From Macrobrachium rosenbergii (taxonomy: Eukaryota > Arthropoda > Malacostraca > Decapoda > Palaemonidae), in the NCBI RefSeq assembly GCF_040412425.1, contig NC_089781.1, forward strand, positions 48,662,727-48,726,726: a stretch of DNA of 64,000 bases, in the 5' to 3' direction. The notes under the pieces are model-generated. The model was not told the DNA's origin. It saw nothing but the letters and a program-made list of their open reading frames with translations, and ran no database searches. Shown one piece after another: positions 23,930 through 35,939 of this stretch. Positions within the stretch are counted from its first letter, which is position 1. Each line of letters starts with the position of its first letter. The position numbers and the translations under genes are program-made.

Positions 23930-24572
23930 CCTAGCCAAGTATTGCCTCGCTCAGACTAGGAATGATAAAATCTTCCCATTTCTGATAGGGTCTGATCATA
24001 ATTACGGTGTCATCCAGTAAGTTCCGTGCAGGGGTCATGGTGAGGGACGAGAGGGTCCGGGGTGGTGCCACATCTCCTGCCTCTGGGGTGGCAGGTACTC
24101 CCCCCCCTTCGATCTTAGGTAGACTCTTAGGTACCTTGGTCTCTCCCCCCTTTGTGGGGATTCGTTGTCCTTTTAAACATACTTCAATCCCCTTCCTGTC
24201 TGTGCCAGCTATTATTTCGTTCCTATCCACAAAATCGATCCCTAAAATAACTGAAATTCCTTCTACTTGTAATGCTGGTACTACATAGAAGGTGTGTCAC
24301 TCTTGCCCATCGATGGTTACCTACTGCTTCACAGTACTCTGGGTTACCATCCGATAGCTGCCTGCTGTACTTAAAACTAAACAACCTTTCATAGGCTGCA
24401 CCAACCCTGTCACTAGGTGTTCTTCTAACAAAGACACATATGCACCTGTGTTGATCAATGCCCTTCCCTGTTGCTCTCCTAACCATATTTGCACAACCGG
24501 CACTGCAACTTCCTTCGCGGATTGAGGGCGGGTGATAGGCTCTTGCATTACCTTCCCTCCCGGCACCCTCAA
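23930..24572 (-). pseudogene. Protease and start of pol, minus-strand Gypsy element
   Basis: The frame 24572-24321 contains ALINTGAYVSLLEEHLV, where the retropepsin D-T-G-A is changed to N-T-G-A, so the catalytic Asp is lost. Downstream, 24230-23931 carries a DRNEIIAGTDRKG strand and Pro-rich spacer, then reaches a stop just before the Harbinger insertion. The position between gag knuckles and RT fits the protease of a Ty3/Gypsy polyprotein. Confidence 0.75.
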
Positions 24573-24599
24573 CGTTCAGGTAAGGGCAGCGACAGTTGT

Positions 24600-25833
24600 T
24601 GGAGGGCTGTCCACTACTTCTCAGGAGGTTGGTTGACTCCCCTCACTCCCCAACAAGGCATCCCTTGTTCTACCGGGGGCACAGTCGTTGTTTGGATCTG
24701 ATGAGCATGGGTGTAGTCGGGGGTCCTCCTGACTCCTCCTCCATGCCACCTTTCTCTTCCTCTCCTTGGTGTAGGGGGAGTGTTGTTCTGCTGGCCGTTG
24801 TGGTTTTTTGAACAAGCATTCATGAGGTGGTCTGTTGCACTGCATCAAAAACAACGTCGCGGCTCAGTGAGAGAGGGGCACTGGGCACTCACACGGCCCT
24901 CTCTTCCACCCCGCCAGCAAAGGCCAACTGTCTTTTTCCCAGCTGGTTTCCCCTTGCCTCTTTGAGGTTCCTGGGTGATTGACCCTGCCCCTTGGATGAT
25001 GGATGGGGCTGGCTGAGGACTCGCTTGGCCAGGTTGTTTAACCATTGCAACAGACGGTTGGGAGGTGGCTTCCCCCCTCCCCCTTGCTTGTTGGCATTGT
25101 CCGTGGTCTAACAAAAGTTGAATCTTCGGCAGCAAGGCTTGTAAGGGTCTCTCATTGCCAATAGTGGGACGAATTCGCCTCTGCATGTGTCGGCAGAAGG
25201 CTTATTTTCCCTCTACAGTCTGGTCTCTTTCAGGAGTAAGGGACTCGTAGTCTTCATCGACGTGATTACAGAATGTTGAAATCAACTCTCCCACCCCCAG
25301 TGTGGGGTCATACCTTCCACTGGCTCCATCTTCCCCTCTCGGTGTAGGGCAAACTCTTGGGTAAGGTGTTGTTTAAAAGTACCCCATTCTGCAGCATAAC
25401 TGCCGTCCCAACTCCTGATGTGCCATGCTGCATACCTGGTCACTTTTTGTTTTGTTTGCACAACTTTTTCTTTATCTATCCAGCCTACTGTTGCGTTTTC
25501 AATATACTTTATGAAAGTCTCGATCGAAAGGAAACCTTCATCAGTGCGTGAGTTGTCAAACTCAGGCACCAATCCATCTAGCACTGGCGGTTTTTTAATT
25601 TTCTCATCTGGTTGTGCTTGCAAGGATGGTGCAATGTTGACCGAAATTGTGGGTGGATCGACAGGCTTTTTATCTTGTATTTCATTTCTTAATTTGTGCA
25701 ACTCTTTTAACGTGTGTTGGACAGTCATTGACAGCTCTTTCACATTGTCCTCTTCCTTGGCACTGTTATTGTTAGCACCGGTACTGTTAGTACTGGCACT
25801 CCTGCTGTCGCACGCACATTTTTGAGTTTGCAT
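24600..25833 (-). pseudogene. gag of the minus-strand Gypsy element
   Basis: The start is ATG at 25833 (MQTQKCACDSRS). The first 183 codons are open to 25282, with a coiled-coil-like ELSMTVQHTLKELHKLRNEIQ region and capsid helices (FIKYIENATVGW, RYAAWHIRSWDGSYAAEW). The frame is then broken. Further down, two nucleic-acid knuckles are recognisable: a degraded CWRGGREGRVSAQC (near 24885-24930, the second Cys now Gly and His now Arg) and a CFxCSATDHLMNAC with an in-frame stop (near 24810-24850). The tail is Arg/Pro-rich. Confidence 0.8.
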
Positions 25834-25884
25834 TGTTTATTTCACGTCCACAATTACGCTGTTAATTATTTTGTACTGGCAACA

Positions 25885-25901
25885 CCCCGCACCTGACACC
25901 A
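25885..25901 (-). other. Primer-binding site candidate
   Basis: On the minus strand TGGTGTCAGGTGCGGGG begins a few bases after the 5' LTR end (GGTCA). The TGG start, complementary to a tRNA CCA tail, and the location next to the LTR support it. The tRNA cannot be named. Confidence 0.6.
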
Positions 25902-25907
25902 AAAATA

Positions 25908-26297
25908 TGACCTATTCTCGGTCATATGAAGGTTCTACCAGCACAAAAGAAATGCACAAGATATAATTAAAACACGTGTATTTTCCTTAAAATGTTACAC
26001 AGGGCACTGTTGCTAAGATTATGCTACTTAATTATGCAATTATAGTCGGACGGTTCTCTGAGGTAAAATGCCGATCAATGTCTTATGGGCGCTTCCCAAC
26101 CCATCAACCACTAAACCCTTACTGATCAATAACTTTTCAAACTGAACTTGCTTAGGTCATAGACCTCAGCTGATTGGTCTCTTATAATCGAAAGGAACCA
26201 ATAAGGGTCTTCGATGCATGGCACTCATATGAATTGCCCACGCCAAACCCCAACGATCATATGAAGTTCAACGAATCAGCAGTGTCTGTTTGTTACA
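25908..26297 (-). repeat. 5' LTR of the minus-strand Gypsy element
   Basis: 390 bp, TGTAACA...GGTCA on the minus strand, paired with 16562-16949. It is followed on the right by unique sequence and then a microsatellite. Confidence 0.92.
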
Positions 26298-26373
26298 AAC
26301 AACTACCAGATTTCCTGTTATGTCTCAAACATGAATTACTATATAAATCAGTTCGTATATACAGTATATACAT

Positions 26374-26377
26374 ACAT

Positions 26378-26459
<82 letters not shown>
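26374..26459. repeat. (CA)n(TA)n microsatellite
   Basis: Short CATACA/CACACA units lead into about 30 TA repeats that end exactly where the interspersed repeat at 26460 begins. Confidence 0.97.
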
Positions 26460-26461
<2 letters not shown>

Positions 26462-26873
26462 GCCAGAAATGTTGAGTTTCCTATAAAAACTGGCAAACTT
26501 GAGTTGCCAGAAGTAACCAGGATTTTGAGAATGATCCTAACATAGAAAACGAGGGCAAGACCGCCATTCTTGCAACGGCAGTGACCTCTGGGAGGAGCAA
26601 GAAAATAAGCCTCCGAGGTCATATAAGGCAAGAACCATCGGCCATCGCTCTCAGAACACCCCCATCTGTAGATCGACACACTACCCCCCTGCATGGCCCC
26701 TTTATTGAGTTGACCCCTCCACATGGTCACCTTTCGACCGCCCAGTCGCATTACCTGTGCATTTTCCCACTAAAGTCATCCCACCAGAACTGGTGAAATT
26801 CATTAAGGCCCCTCCATTGCTCCGTTATAAGGTAACATCCTGACTAGAGGTTTTTTCATCAGTCATGTATCTT
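26460..26873 (-). repeat. Unclassified interspersed repeat, copy 1
   Basis: It is nearly identical to 40815-41226. Both contain a minus-strand open frame of about 100 codons starting MRLGGRKVTMWRGQL and including SDGRWFLPYMTSEAYFL, with the same length and only scattered replacements. A CTCCGTTATAAGGTAAC block lies near the right end. No domain is recognisable. It could be an LTR or part of a non-autonomous element. Confidence 0.85.
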
Positions 26874-27144
26874 TAATCTCCATTTTCTTTTCTGAAGTGC
26901 GAGTTATCACAAAGACCTGACTCACTTAGCTCAGTGTGAATTTTAATGCAAGTTTATCGTACCAGACTCGAGTTATCTTGGCACCCTCTGTGCAACCCTT
27001 GATTCACCCGAGGTCGTTATAATTATCCTTGTGTAACAGTGGCATTATCAAATTGCAGACAGTACATGGGCTGTGGAAACATTGTCTTGTGCTTCTTGCA
27101 GTATACCTTTCAAGAGGATTAATCGTAGACTATTCAATTTTTAA

Positions 27145-28967
27145 CCCTTAATAGCTGACTGGACGTATCGTACGTTGACTAAAATTGTCTGCCGGGTGCC
27201 GAGTGGACGTACCGTACGTCGACTACAAAAAATTTCAACCTTTGGTCAACTTTGACTTGACCGAAATGGTCGAAAAGCGCAATTGTAAGCTAAAACTCTT
27301 ACATTCTAGTAATATTCAATCATTTACCTTCATTTGGCAACAAATTGGAAGTCTCTAGCACAACATTTCGATTTATGGTGAATTTTTGAACACTTTTTCC
27401 TTACGTCCACGTGGTAACTCGGCCGAAAATTTCAGAAATTCTTTCGTCATTTTGTCGTAATTTTTGCACCGTTTTATATTAGCCGTTACATACAGTTTTA
27501 TATATGAAAATGTGTGCAATTTCATGTAAAATGCAACAAAAAACAACCCATGGTTGTAGCTTTTATAAGTTTTGAAATATTTTCATATAAATCACAATAA
27601 GTGCCAAAATTTCAACCTTCAGTCAACTTTGACTCGACCGAAATGGTCGAAAAACGCAATTGTAAGCTAAAACTCTTACATTCTAGTAATATTCAATCAT
27701 GTACCTTCATTTTGCAACAAATTGGAAGTCTCTAGCACAATATTTCGATTTATGGTGAATTTTTGAAACCTTTTTCCTTACGTCCGCGCGGTAACTCTGC
27801 TGAAAATTTCAGAAATTCTTTTGTCATTTTGTCGTAATTTTTGCACCATTTTATATTAGTCGTTATATAAAGTTTTATATATGAAAATGTGCGCAATTTC
27901 ATGTAAAATACAATAAAAAACAACCCATGGTTGTAGCTTTTATCAGACTGGAAATATTTTCATATAAATCACGATAAGTGCCAAAATTTCAACCTTAGGT
28001 CAACTTTAACTCGACTGAAATGATCGAAAAACGCACTTGTAAGCTAAAACTCTTACATTCTAGTAATATTCAATCATTTACCTTCATTTTGCAACAAACT
28101 GTAAGTCTCTAGCACAATACTTCGATTTATGGTGAATTTTTGAAAAAAACTTTTTCCTTACGTCCGCACGGTAACTCGGCCGAACATCTCAGAAATTCTT
28201 TCGTCACTTTGTCGTAATGTTTGCACCATTTTATATTAGTCGTTACATAAAGTTTTATATATAAAAATGTGCGCAATTTCATGCAGAATACAACAAAAAA
28301 TAACTCATGGTTGTAGCTTTTATCAGTTTTGAAATATTTTCATATAAATCACGATAAATAGAAAAAATTCTACCTTCAGTCAACTTTAACTCGACCGAAA
28401 TGGTCGAAAACTGCAATTGTAAGCTAAAACAATTACAGTCTAGTAATATTCAATCAATTACCTTCATTTTGCAACCAACTGGAAGTCTCTAGCATAATAT
28501 TTTGATTTATGGTGAATTTTTGAAAAAAACCTTTTTTACGTCAGCGCGTTACAAATTCATGCATCATTTTGTGATAATATTTTCTCTGTGTTGCTTTGAT
28601 CGTTGTACAATTTGTTATATACCAAAATCATTGCAATTTAGTGTACAATACAAAGAAAAAAAATAACTCATTAGTTTTAACTGTTTTGCTCACAGCGTGA
28701 TTTGTATACAATTATATATGAAATTTTTTTTGCTCTGTCATATATTTCAATATTTATATATATGATAATGATTTTCTTTTCATTTCTGATGGTTGCATAC
28801 TAAACTTCAGGCAATGACAAAAAAAGGAGCCAAAAATGAACTCTTATTCTTAAAAACTAAGCGTGCTGTGATTTTTTAAAAAAAACTTTTTCCGCTTCGG
28901 CGCTAACTCCTGAACGTCGCTGGCATACGACAGACACTTTTGTAAATAGAGGCTCGGCGTTTAAGGG
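27145..28967 (-). mobile_element. Non-autonomous piggyBac-family element, TTAA-flanked
   Basis: TTAA at 27141-27144 and 28968-28971 brackets a unit beginning CCCTTAATAGCT and ending GGCGTTTAAGGG. The left end matches the right end of the 1-993 and 34718-40332 elements in reverse, and the right end (28860-28967) matches 34718-34860 in reverse. Between them lie nearly four tandem copies of the ~380-bp unit (27241, 27618, 27993 and 28373 onwards). It has no transposase, so it would depend on one from a relative. Confidence 0.92.
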
Positions 28968-28971
28968 TTAA

Positions 28972-30774
28972 ACAGTGATAGCATAACTAACCAAGCGGCA
29001 GCCCCTGTTGGATCTGCCTATCATTCCCCAGTCTCCTGATTGATGTGTTTAAATTGTAAATATATCCCACTTAAAGTAAACCTAAGTTTTATCTGCAAGC
29101 CTCTTGTTGAAGTATAGCCCTCAGCCCAACTGTTTTTTTTTTCTTTTACAATTCCTGCCTGACCTAGCAATTGCAGTCAGATTTCTTCAAGTCCCCCTGT
29201 TCAAGAGCTAGACCCCAGATTGGACCCCTGAACAAGGAAAACAGTAAGTAGGCCAGGTAACAATTTAAAAGTGGCAACCTTGCCACGATCATAGATTCCA
29301 GCCAATAGCTTTCACTAAAACTGGATACGAGATTAGAAATGAATCTGTTAACGTAAATCCTAAAATAAGCACAAGCAAGCAAGTTCCCACAGAGTAAGTA
29401 CGATGTTATTTTTAGCTTACCATAGGTGCGAACAGAAACATGATTGTGTACATTGTTAGGAAATAATAGGCCCCGTGCATGCTAACAAGATTTTTCATAG
29501 CAAAGAGAGAGCATATCTTCCAAAAAACACAAGAATTTGACTAACACATAGTAGTCTGAATGTCTTAACCACTAGGATTGGCTAAGCAGTGAAATACGAA
29601 TATAAGTGATAAAGAAAGGAAATAGTGAGCTTATTTCCTCCAAAGGCCCTGGACAATTTGTCGTCCAAAAGTTTTCTAGGTACACAGTAAAATTCAGGCT
29701 GCGAATTATAGCCCAACCAGAAATTTTTCACTTCGCATAAGTATAACTCTCTCTTTCTCTCTTGCCCCTTGTAGCAAAAGCACTAGGTTTCTGTAAAAAT
29801 CCCTGTTTAAAATTTTAAATAATTATTTTGTTGCGTCCAAGGAAAAATCATTTCATTTGCTAACACGTGAGCCATTGTAAATTACGAACTCATTGCCTTT
29901 AAACGCCATTTTAACTATAAGTAATCGAGCGAATTTCTACGCATTCATAAATCCCGAGTGCCAAGCTGGGAAAACCGTTATAATAGTGTTCATCTTTTTC
30001 ATAACTTTTTGTGCAAGATTTCGTTCACAACGAACAGAGCGTATTTCACCCAGCTGCCCTCCCCTCCCTCGTCGAATACCATGCGAGTGCGACCATTGTT
30101 TTAATAACCAAATAACCATACTATTCAGGCATGGGCCAGTCAGGCAACTTTCCTATTTAAATAGAGTAAATACAGTGTGGACTTGACCATAAGAAAAATA
30201 TTCAACCCATGCATGTTAGTTATAAGCATTCTGTACTTGTCATATCAGGGAGGATTTATTTACTTCGCCTCGTCGCTTAAATTTATAACAGCGTCATATT
30301 CTTTGCATTTGGTTACCTTCGTGCTGCGCTCAGCTCAGTTCTTTTGCCAAGTAAAGACGTGTGTTGCCACTTGTTCACAGCGTACACTCATCTGCTTCAA
30401 CCATAGGTGTTTCTCAGCATAAGGAATCCGTTCAATTACGAACGCCCACGTTCTGTGGACACGCTATATTTATTCCTTTCAAAATTTTCCCCTTTTGTCC
30501 AAGAACATACCAGAGTCGTTCACTTACGAACCTTACTTACGTCCTCACAAAATCTTAAACTCTTTCATCAGCGTTCTAGGACTTGCCAGAGTCGTTCACT
30601 TACGAACCTTTACCAATTAAGTAATCATCTTACTTTATTTTTACTCATTAAATGCAGTTTAATATCACTTTCTTTTGTTTCTAATTGACGTTGATCTTTC
30701 GCAGAGATATAACATTTTGAGTTCTGAGAACACCTTCAATTATTTCAATTAAGAACCTTACGTTCAAGAACCCA
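28972..30774. other. No gene recognised
   Basis: AT-rich sequence with only short frames and no domain. Between 30490 and 30610 the phrase CAGAGTCGTTCACTTACGAACC occurs twice in near-identical form about 85 bp apart, a diverged prelude to the tandem array that follows. The stretch may be the 5' LTR or leader of the gag-protease element at 31.4 kb. Confidence 0.45.
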
Positions 30775-31312
30775 CTATGCTCTTCGAGCTAATAGTTAAC
30801 TTCATTTAAGAGCACGTTCTTCGAACTATTTATTCATTATGTTCATCTAAGAACTTATTAAGCTCTTCAGGCTATTAGTTACTTCATTTAAGAGCACGTT
30901 CTTTGAACTATTTATTAATTACGTTCAACTAAGAACCTGTTAAGCTCTTCAAGCTACTATTACCTCATTTAAGAGCACGTTCTTCGAACCGTTTATTAAT
31001 TACGTTCATCTAAGAACTCATTAAGCTCTTCAAGATATTAGTATTTCATTTAAGAGCGCGTTCTTTGAACTACTCATTAATTACGTTCAATTAAGAACCT
31101 CATTAAGCCCTTCAAGCTACTAGTACCTCATTTAAGAGCACGTTCTTCAAACTGTTTATTAATTATGTTCATCTAAGAACTCATTAAGCTCTTCAAGCTA
31201 TTAGTATTTAATTTAAGAGCACGTTCTTCGAACTACTTATTAATTATGTTCAATTAAGAAAACATTAAGCTCTTCAAGCTACTAGTCACTGCATTTAAGA
31301 GCACGTTCTCCA
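30775..31312. repeat. ~82-bp tandem repeat, about seven copies
   Basis: Each unit has TTTAAGAGCACGTTCTTCGA, then TTATTAATTACGTTCA and CTAAGAAC, then AAGCTCTTCAAGCTA. Starts recur at about 30803, 30885, 30966, 31047, 31130, 31212 and 31294. The units contain AAGAGC...GCTCTT inverted segments. The array sits directly upstream of the gag-like gene at 31418. Confidence 0.9.
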
Positions 31313-31417
31313 ACCAGCTTACATAAGGAACTGTCCTTCGACACCATGAATTACGCTCAGTTGGGATAATATAGCCTGCTCCTTGTAAAAGAAAACTTCT
31401 CTCGACGCCTTGGCAAT

Positions 31418-33782
31418 ATGGCTTCTTACCCCGATGACATCACAGCCCTCATCACCACCTGGAAAGACATGGGGCTCAAGGGCCAAGAACTGTTAGAGTG
31501 GGTCGATAAAAAGGAGAAAGAAAGAGAAGCCAAGGAAGAAAGGGAGAGGCAAGAGAGGGAAGCCAAAGAAGAAAGGGAGAGGCAAGAAAGAGAAGCCAAG
31601 GAAGAAAGGGAGAGGCAAGAAAGAGAAGCCAAGGAAGAAAGGGAGAGGCAAGGAAGAGAAGCCAAGGAAGAAAGGGAAAGGCAAGAAAGAGAAGCCAAGG
31701 AAGAAAGGAAGAGGCAAGAAAGAAAAGCCAAGGAAGAAAGGGAGAAGCAAGAGAGCAAGCCAGGCTAGACAGGTTAGCAAAGGAAGACCAGGATTGAGCC
31801 AATGAGCTCACCATGGCCGCCCAAGGGGTCCGTAGCCCTGCAACCACGCATTCACTGTCCTCTATCACTGCCGCCAGCTCCATGATACCAAAATGGAATG
31901 ACCCGGAGCCTGAGGCCTAGCTCGACCAAGTGGAAGAGGTCCTCAGGAATTTCAAACCCCAGTCCGCAGATATCTCTATGCTGCTGTTAAAACATCTGGC
32001 GGGAAAGGCCATACTGCATTCTGCTCTGTCCTATTAGCAGACCATGGAAATCTTGCAAAGGTCCGCAAGGCCATAATTAAGGGCTACGAGCTCACCCCCG
32101 AAAAATGGAGACAATGTTGGAGAGGACACCCAAAGGAGGCAGGTCAAACATGGGCTGACTGGGCATGCCATAAATCCCGAGCGCTCAAGCAGTGGCTAGA
32201 ATCCTGCAACGCTACCTCTGTAGAGGAAACTATAGAAACCTTCCAGCTCGAGGACTTCCTACACTACGTCCCTCCGGCCCTCACTACCTACCTCTGCAAT
32301 AAGAACCCTCCGACGCTAGATGAGTGCCGCCGTTTGGCACATCATTGGGACACTCATTATCCTAAAGCCAGTTCCTGGGGCCATAAGACTTGGCCCTCTT
32401 CCCCTACCTCCAGTCAGCCTCTGCCCAAGAATGGGCACCTTCACAAGAAGCCCATGTGTCGCTATTGTAAAAAATCCGGGCACTCCACAGAACAGTGCCA
32501 CTTGAAGGTTGAGAATCAGCCAGAAACTCCCGCTAAGTCCCCCAATGAGATCCCGCCAAACCGAGCCACATCTAGCTCTGGAATGAACAACAAAGGGCCT
32601 GCCCCCTCCAATGGGACAGTGCCACGGCGAGGCTACAGCAGAAATTATTGCACCGCTTGTCAGGTTCAAGGACACTCTGCTCTATGGGCAAAATGCCCTA
32701 GTAAAACCAAACCAACCATCATTGCTTTAGCAGAGACAAATCCAAAAAACTTAGGCCCTCCAGCCAAAGGCACTATATCTGTGGCTCCAGCCAAAGGCAC
32801 TATATCTGTGGCACCTCCCAGAGGTAGCTACCCCGCCAGCCAGATCATAGCATTCGATGACACAGGCGCACAAATCTCCCTCATAAGAGAAGATAAGATC
32901 CCCATTGACAGACGTAAACTTATTACAATGGAGGGTATCAATCGCATGAAGATGATTCTCCCCACCGTCAAGCTAAGGGTCACAAGACTTCAAAGATCAA
33001 AAATCTGCACTCTTGCAATAGCTACCCACCTTCCTGGAGGCTATGATCTCCTCCTGGGACAGGATTTCCGGTCCCCTTCAATGATACAGAAATCCAGGGG
33101 TCCTAACCCCTCAGCAAATAAATCACCACCCAAGAGTCCTCAAGGACCTGCCTTAAACCCACTGCCAGTGCCACTTGAGTGCCCTGAGCAGTGCCAGGCT
33201 CCGCCTGTCGAGCCCCTGATAAATCACATTCCAGTGCCAGGCCCTGCCCCTGTGCCAGTGCCAAAGCACACCCTGAACCTTCCACCAAGGGATCCCAGTC
33301 CGGGTCGCCTCTCCCCCTCCGGCTTGGCACCGCTACCAGTGCCAGTGCGAGAGCCAATCCACAATATACTCGGATCCCCTCAGGATTCCTCTGACCACAG
33401 CGGAAGCTCACCCAAAAGTGCAGCCTCGCAACCCATGCCTGAGCTGGTTACGGCAACCTGCGAGCCTCTCATACCCACCATGACCTCTTCTCCTCCTTCC
33501 CAGTTCTCTGCAGACAAACCCATGAATATGGATTCTGCCATACAACAACTGGCCGATGAATTCAATGAACTGCGACGACTATTAGTGGAGCTTGTAATGA
33601 ATGCCCCTACTTCGGCCATCAAGAAAACCAGGACAGGTGGAACTTCTTTGTCTCCCTCGGACTTGGTTCCACCGATTCCCCTATCAAGGAGGTCCACTGA
33701 AGAAAGGTTACGGGCACAGATAAATCTAGGTAGCCCCATAAGAGCTGTTGAGCTCTTCTCACACAAGTGCCCTTTGGCATAG
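31418..33782 (+). pseudogene. gag-protease of an LTR retroelement, no RT
   Basis: The start at 31418 (MASYPDDITALITTW) leads into eight decapeptide repeats of the form AKEERERQER (about 31520-31750), a charged coiled coil common in arthropod Gypsy gags. The capsid part (31800-32330) has stops and frame changes but shows a SCAN-like WADWACHKSRALKQWL stretch. The frame 32334-33782 is open for 482 codons, with CRYCKKSGHSTEQC, a second CTACQVQGHSALWAKC knuckle, a retropepsin strand FDDTGAQISLI (DTG at 32869-32877), YDLLLGQDF and a long Pro-rich tail. No RT follows. It may be a pol-deleted copy. Confidence 0.8.
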
Positions 33783-33917
33783 TACCTCACCTTTATTCTA
33801 CGAAGAACTTTGGCACCTCTGTCCAGAGGAGAATGCTGGGTTTCTTCCCCTGTTTATTCTTCTCACAAATGTGTGACTTCATTTCTTCTTGTAATGTTTC
33901 CTTCTACCACTCTAATA

Positions 33918-33921
<4 letters not shown>

Positions 33922-33990
<69 letters not shown>
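33922..33990. repeat. (TC)n microsatellite
   Basis: An uninterrupted TC run of about 33 units. Leucine/serine frames across it are not genes. Confidence 0.97.
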
Positions 33991-33993
<3 letters not shown>

Positions 33994-34713
33994 AGTCTTC
34001 TTATTTAATATTTTCCTGGCAATCTTGCCCCTTCATGAACCCTTTGTATAAGCCTATAAATGGCTCCTCATCTTAATTTGCTTCCTACTCTGCCAATGCA
34101 GAGTGCAACTGTCAGATTTTTGTATACCGTAAGTCCTCTGACTTCCTACTTAATGCCTACATTGGCATGGTAACTTTTGAATTGAATATAACAGAGCCTT
34201 CCGGCCTAACCGCAAGAGTGCCACACCTGGCACAGTGCCATTACCATCGCCATTGGCAGTTGCTCATGCCAGAGGGGTCGTGCCCTCTGGCTGCTTTTTA
34301 TTACCCTATGGGGCTAACGAATGAAGCTAGCCAGCTTCATAGGATAAGAAATGTATTTCTGGCATATTAATCAAAACTTTTACTTACTCTTGTATCTGTC
34401 ATTTATTTTACTTGTGACTCGCAAAGCCCACGTACGTCACATACTTGACTATCCTCCATCGTACTTAGCTTTGTGCTGCAAGAAACCCGTGTTGTTAGTG
34501 CCACATCTGGCACTGTGCCGACGCATACAAGTATCGTGGCATCACCTAACCTAAGCCCATGAACACTTCCTTGTAATGCCTCCTCAAGGACCCCCTAACA
34601 GCATGACTTTGGACTGTCACAGTAACCTTATTAATTAAGTGCATGTCTAACCTAAAGTTTAATACTGTTCTCCGTGTTGTTACCTATTCTTGAAATATCA
34701 GTTCATAGACCTT
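33991..34713. other. No gene recognised
   Basis: Non-coding sequence with several TGCCA-containing phrases (GTGCCACACCTGGCACAGTGCC near 34220 and TGCCACATCTGGCACTGTGCC near 34500), similar words about 280 bp apart. It ends at the TTAA target of the piggyBac element. Confidence 0.5.
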
Positions 34714-35939
34714 TTAACCCTTTAACGCCGAAGCCCTATTTACAAAAACGTCTCCCGTATGCCGGCGGCCTCAGAGAGGTAGCGCTGAAGCGGAAAAAAA
34801 GTTTTTTTCAAAAAATCACAGCGCTTAGTTTTTAAGATTAAGGGTTCATTTTTGGCTCCTTTTTTCTCATTGCCTGAAGTTTAGTATGCAATCAAAAAAT
34901 ATCATATATAAATATTGAAATGAAAAAAAAAACTATCATATATAAATATTGGAATATATGACAAATTGCGGTGAAAAAAAAAGATTGTAAAACGATTAAA
35001 GCAACACAGAGAAAATAATTGTAAATACAAATCGCGCTTTTTTCAAAAATTCACAAAAATCGAAATAAAGACTAATTGAAAATGTTAAATTTTTTTTTTT
35101 TCTAGCTTAGCTTTTTGAACCATTTGATCGAGTTAAAGTATTTTACACTAAATTGCAAAACGGTGATTTTATTTTTTGTTGTATATAAATTGCAGATTGT
35201 AAAACGATTAAAACGGCAACACAAGAAATGCAAGGATTTTCAGAGAAAATATTATCACAAAATGATGCATGAAATGATTGATTGTTACGTAACGTTTTTC
35301 GAGCATTTGGTCGAGTCAAAGTTGACGGTTATCGTGACGAAAATAAAAAACTGTGAAGAGTTAAATGAATGTTTTTTTTGTTGTATTCAAAAAAATTTTT
35401 GATGTATAACACTTTATGTAACCAAAAATCGAAATATTGTTGACTAGAAATGCACTTTTCAATTGTTCCAAAATGAAGGAAATTGATTGAATATTACTAG
35501 ACTGTTTGTTGTTTTTTGATTTTACTAGAATGTAAGAATTTTGGCAATTGCATTTTAAAACCATTTCGATCGAGTTAAATGAAAATATTACAAGTTGAAG
35601 AGTTAAAGGAATGAAATTGAAATTGCGAATTTTGATGTATAACACTTTATGTAACGTTGATTTTTGACTCAAGAAATATTTATCGTTATTTATACGAAAA
35701 TATTACAAAACGGTGAAATATTGCTAAAAGAAAATGATTTATTTTGTTACTAGAATGTATTCTACATGAAATTTTTCGAGCATTTTGATGTAAAACACTT
35801 TGTATGTAATCGAATAAAATATTAAAAAACTGGATGGAAGAATGATTTATTTTTTGTTGACTCAAGAAATGCAAGGATTTTCAGCGAATAATCCGGCGAA
35901 AAAATTACGGCAAGTAGACTCAAGAAATGACAGGATTTT

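Larger units (their letters stand above)
16562..26297 (-). mobile_element. Ty3/Gypsy LTR retrotransposon, minus strand, with a nested Harbinger
   Basis: Two direct repeats of about 390 bp (16562-16949 and 25908-26297) are the 3' and 5' LTRs of an element read leftwards. Inside, on the minus strand and in order, are gag, protease, RT, RNase H and a truncated integrase. The 4473-bp block at 19454-23926 is a later DNA-transposon insertion. The LTRs have clearly diverged from one another, so the insertion is old. The left LTR abuts the (TA)n tract and no outer target duplication is visible. Stops and frameshifts occur in every gene. Confidence 0.93.

Noticed and set aside
30775..31312. CRISPR-like array
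   Set aside because: The units are contiguous ~82-bp tandem repeats without unique spacers, and the sequence is eukaryotic.
31476..31883. Leu/Phe/Ser-rich antisense frames over the decapeptide repeat, superficially like a membrane protein
   Set aside because: They are antisense shadows of the 30-bp repeat in the gag-like gene on the plus strand.
35115..35874. Lys/Phe/Ile-rich frames of 60-100 codons in the left part of the piggyBac element
   Set aside because: AT-rich repeat sequence read through on both strands; no conserved protein and not shared in frame among repeat units.
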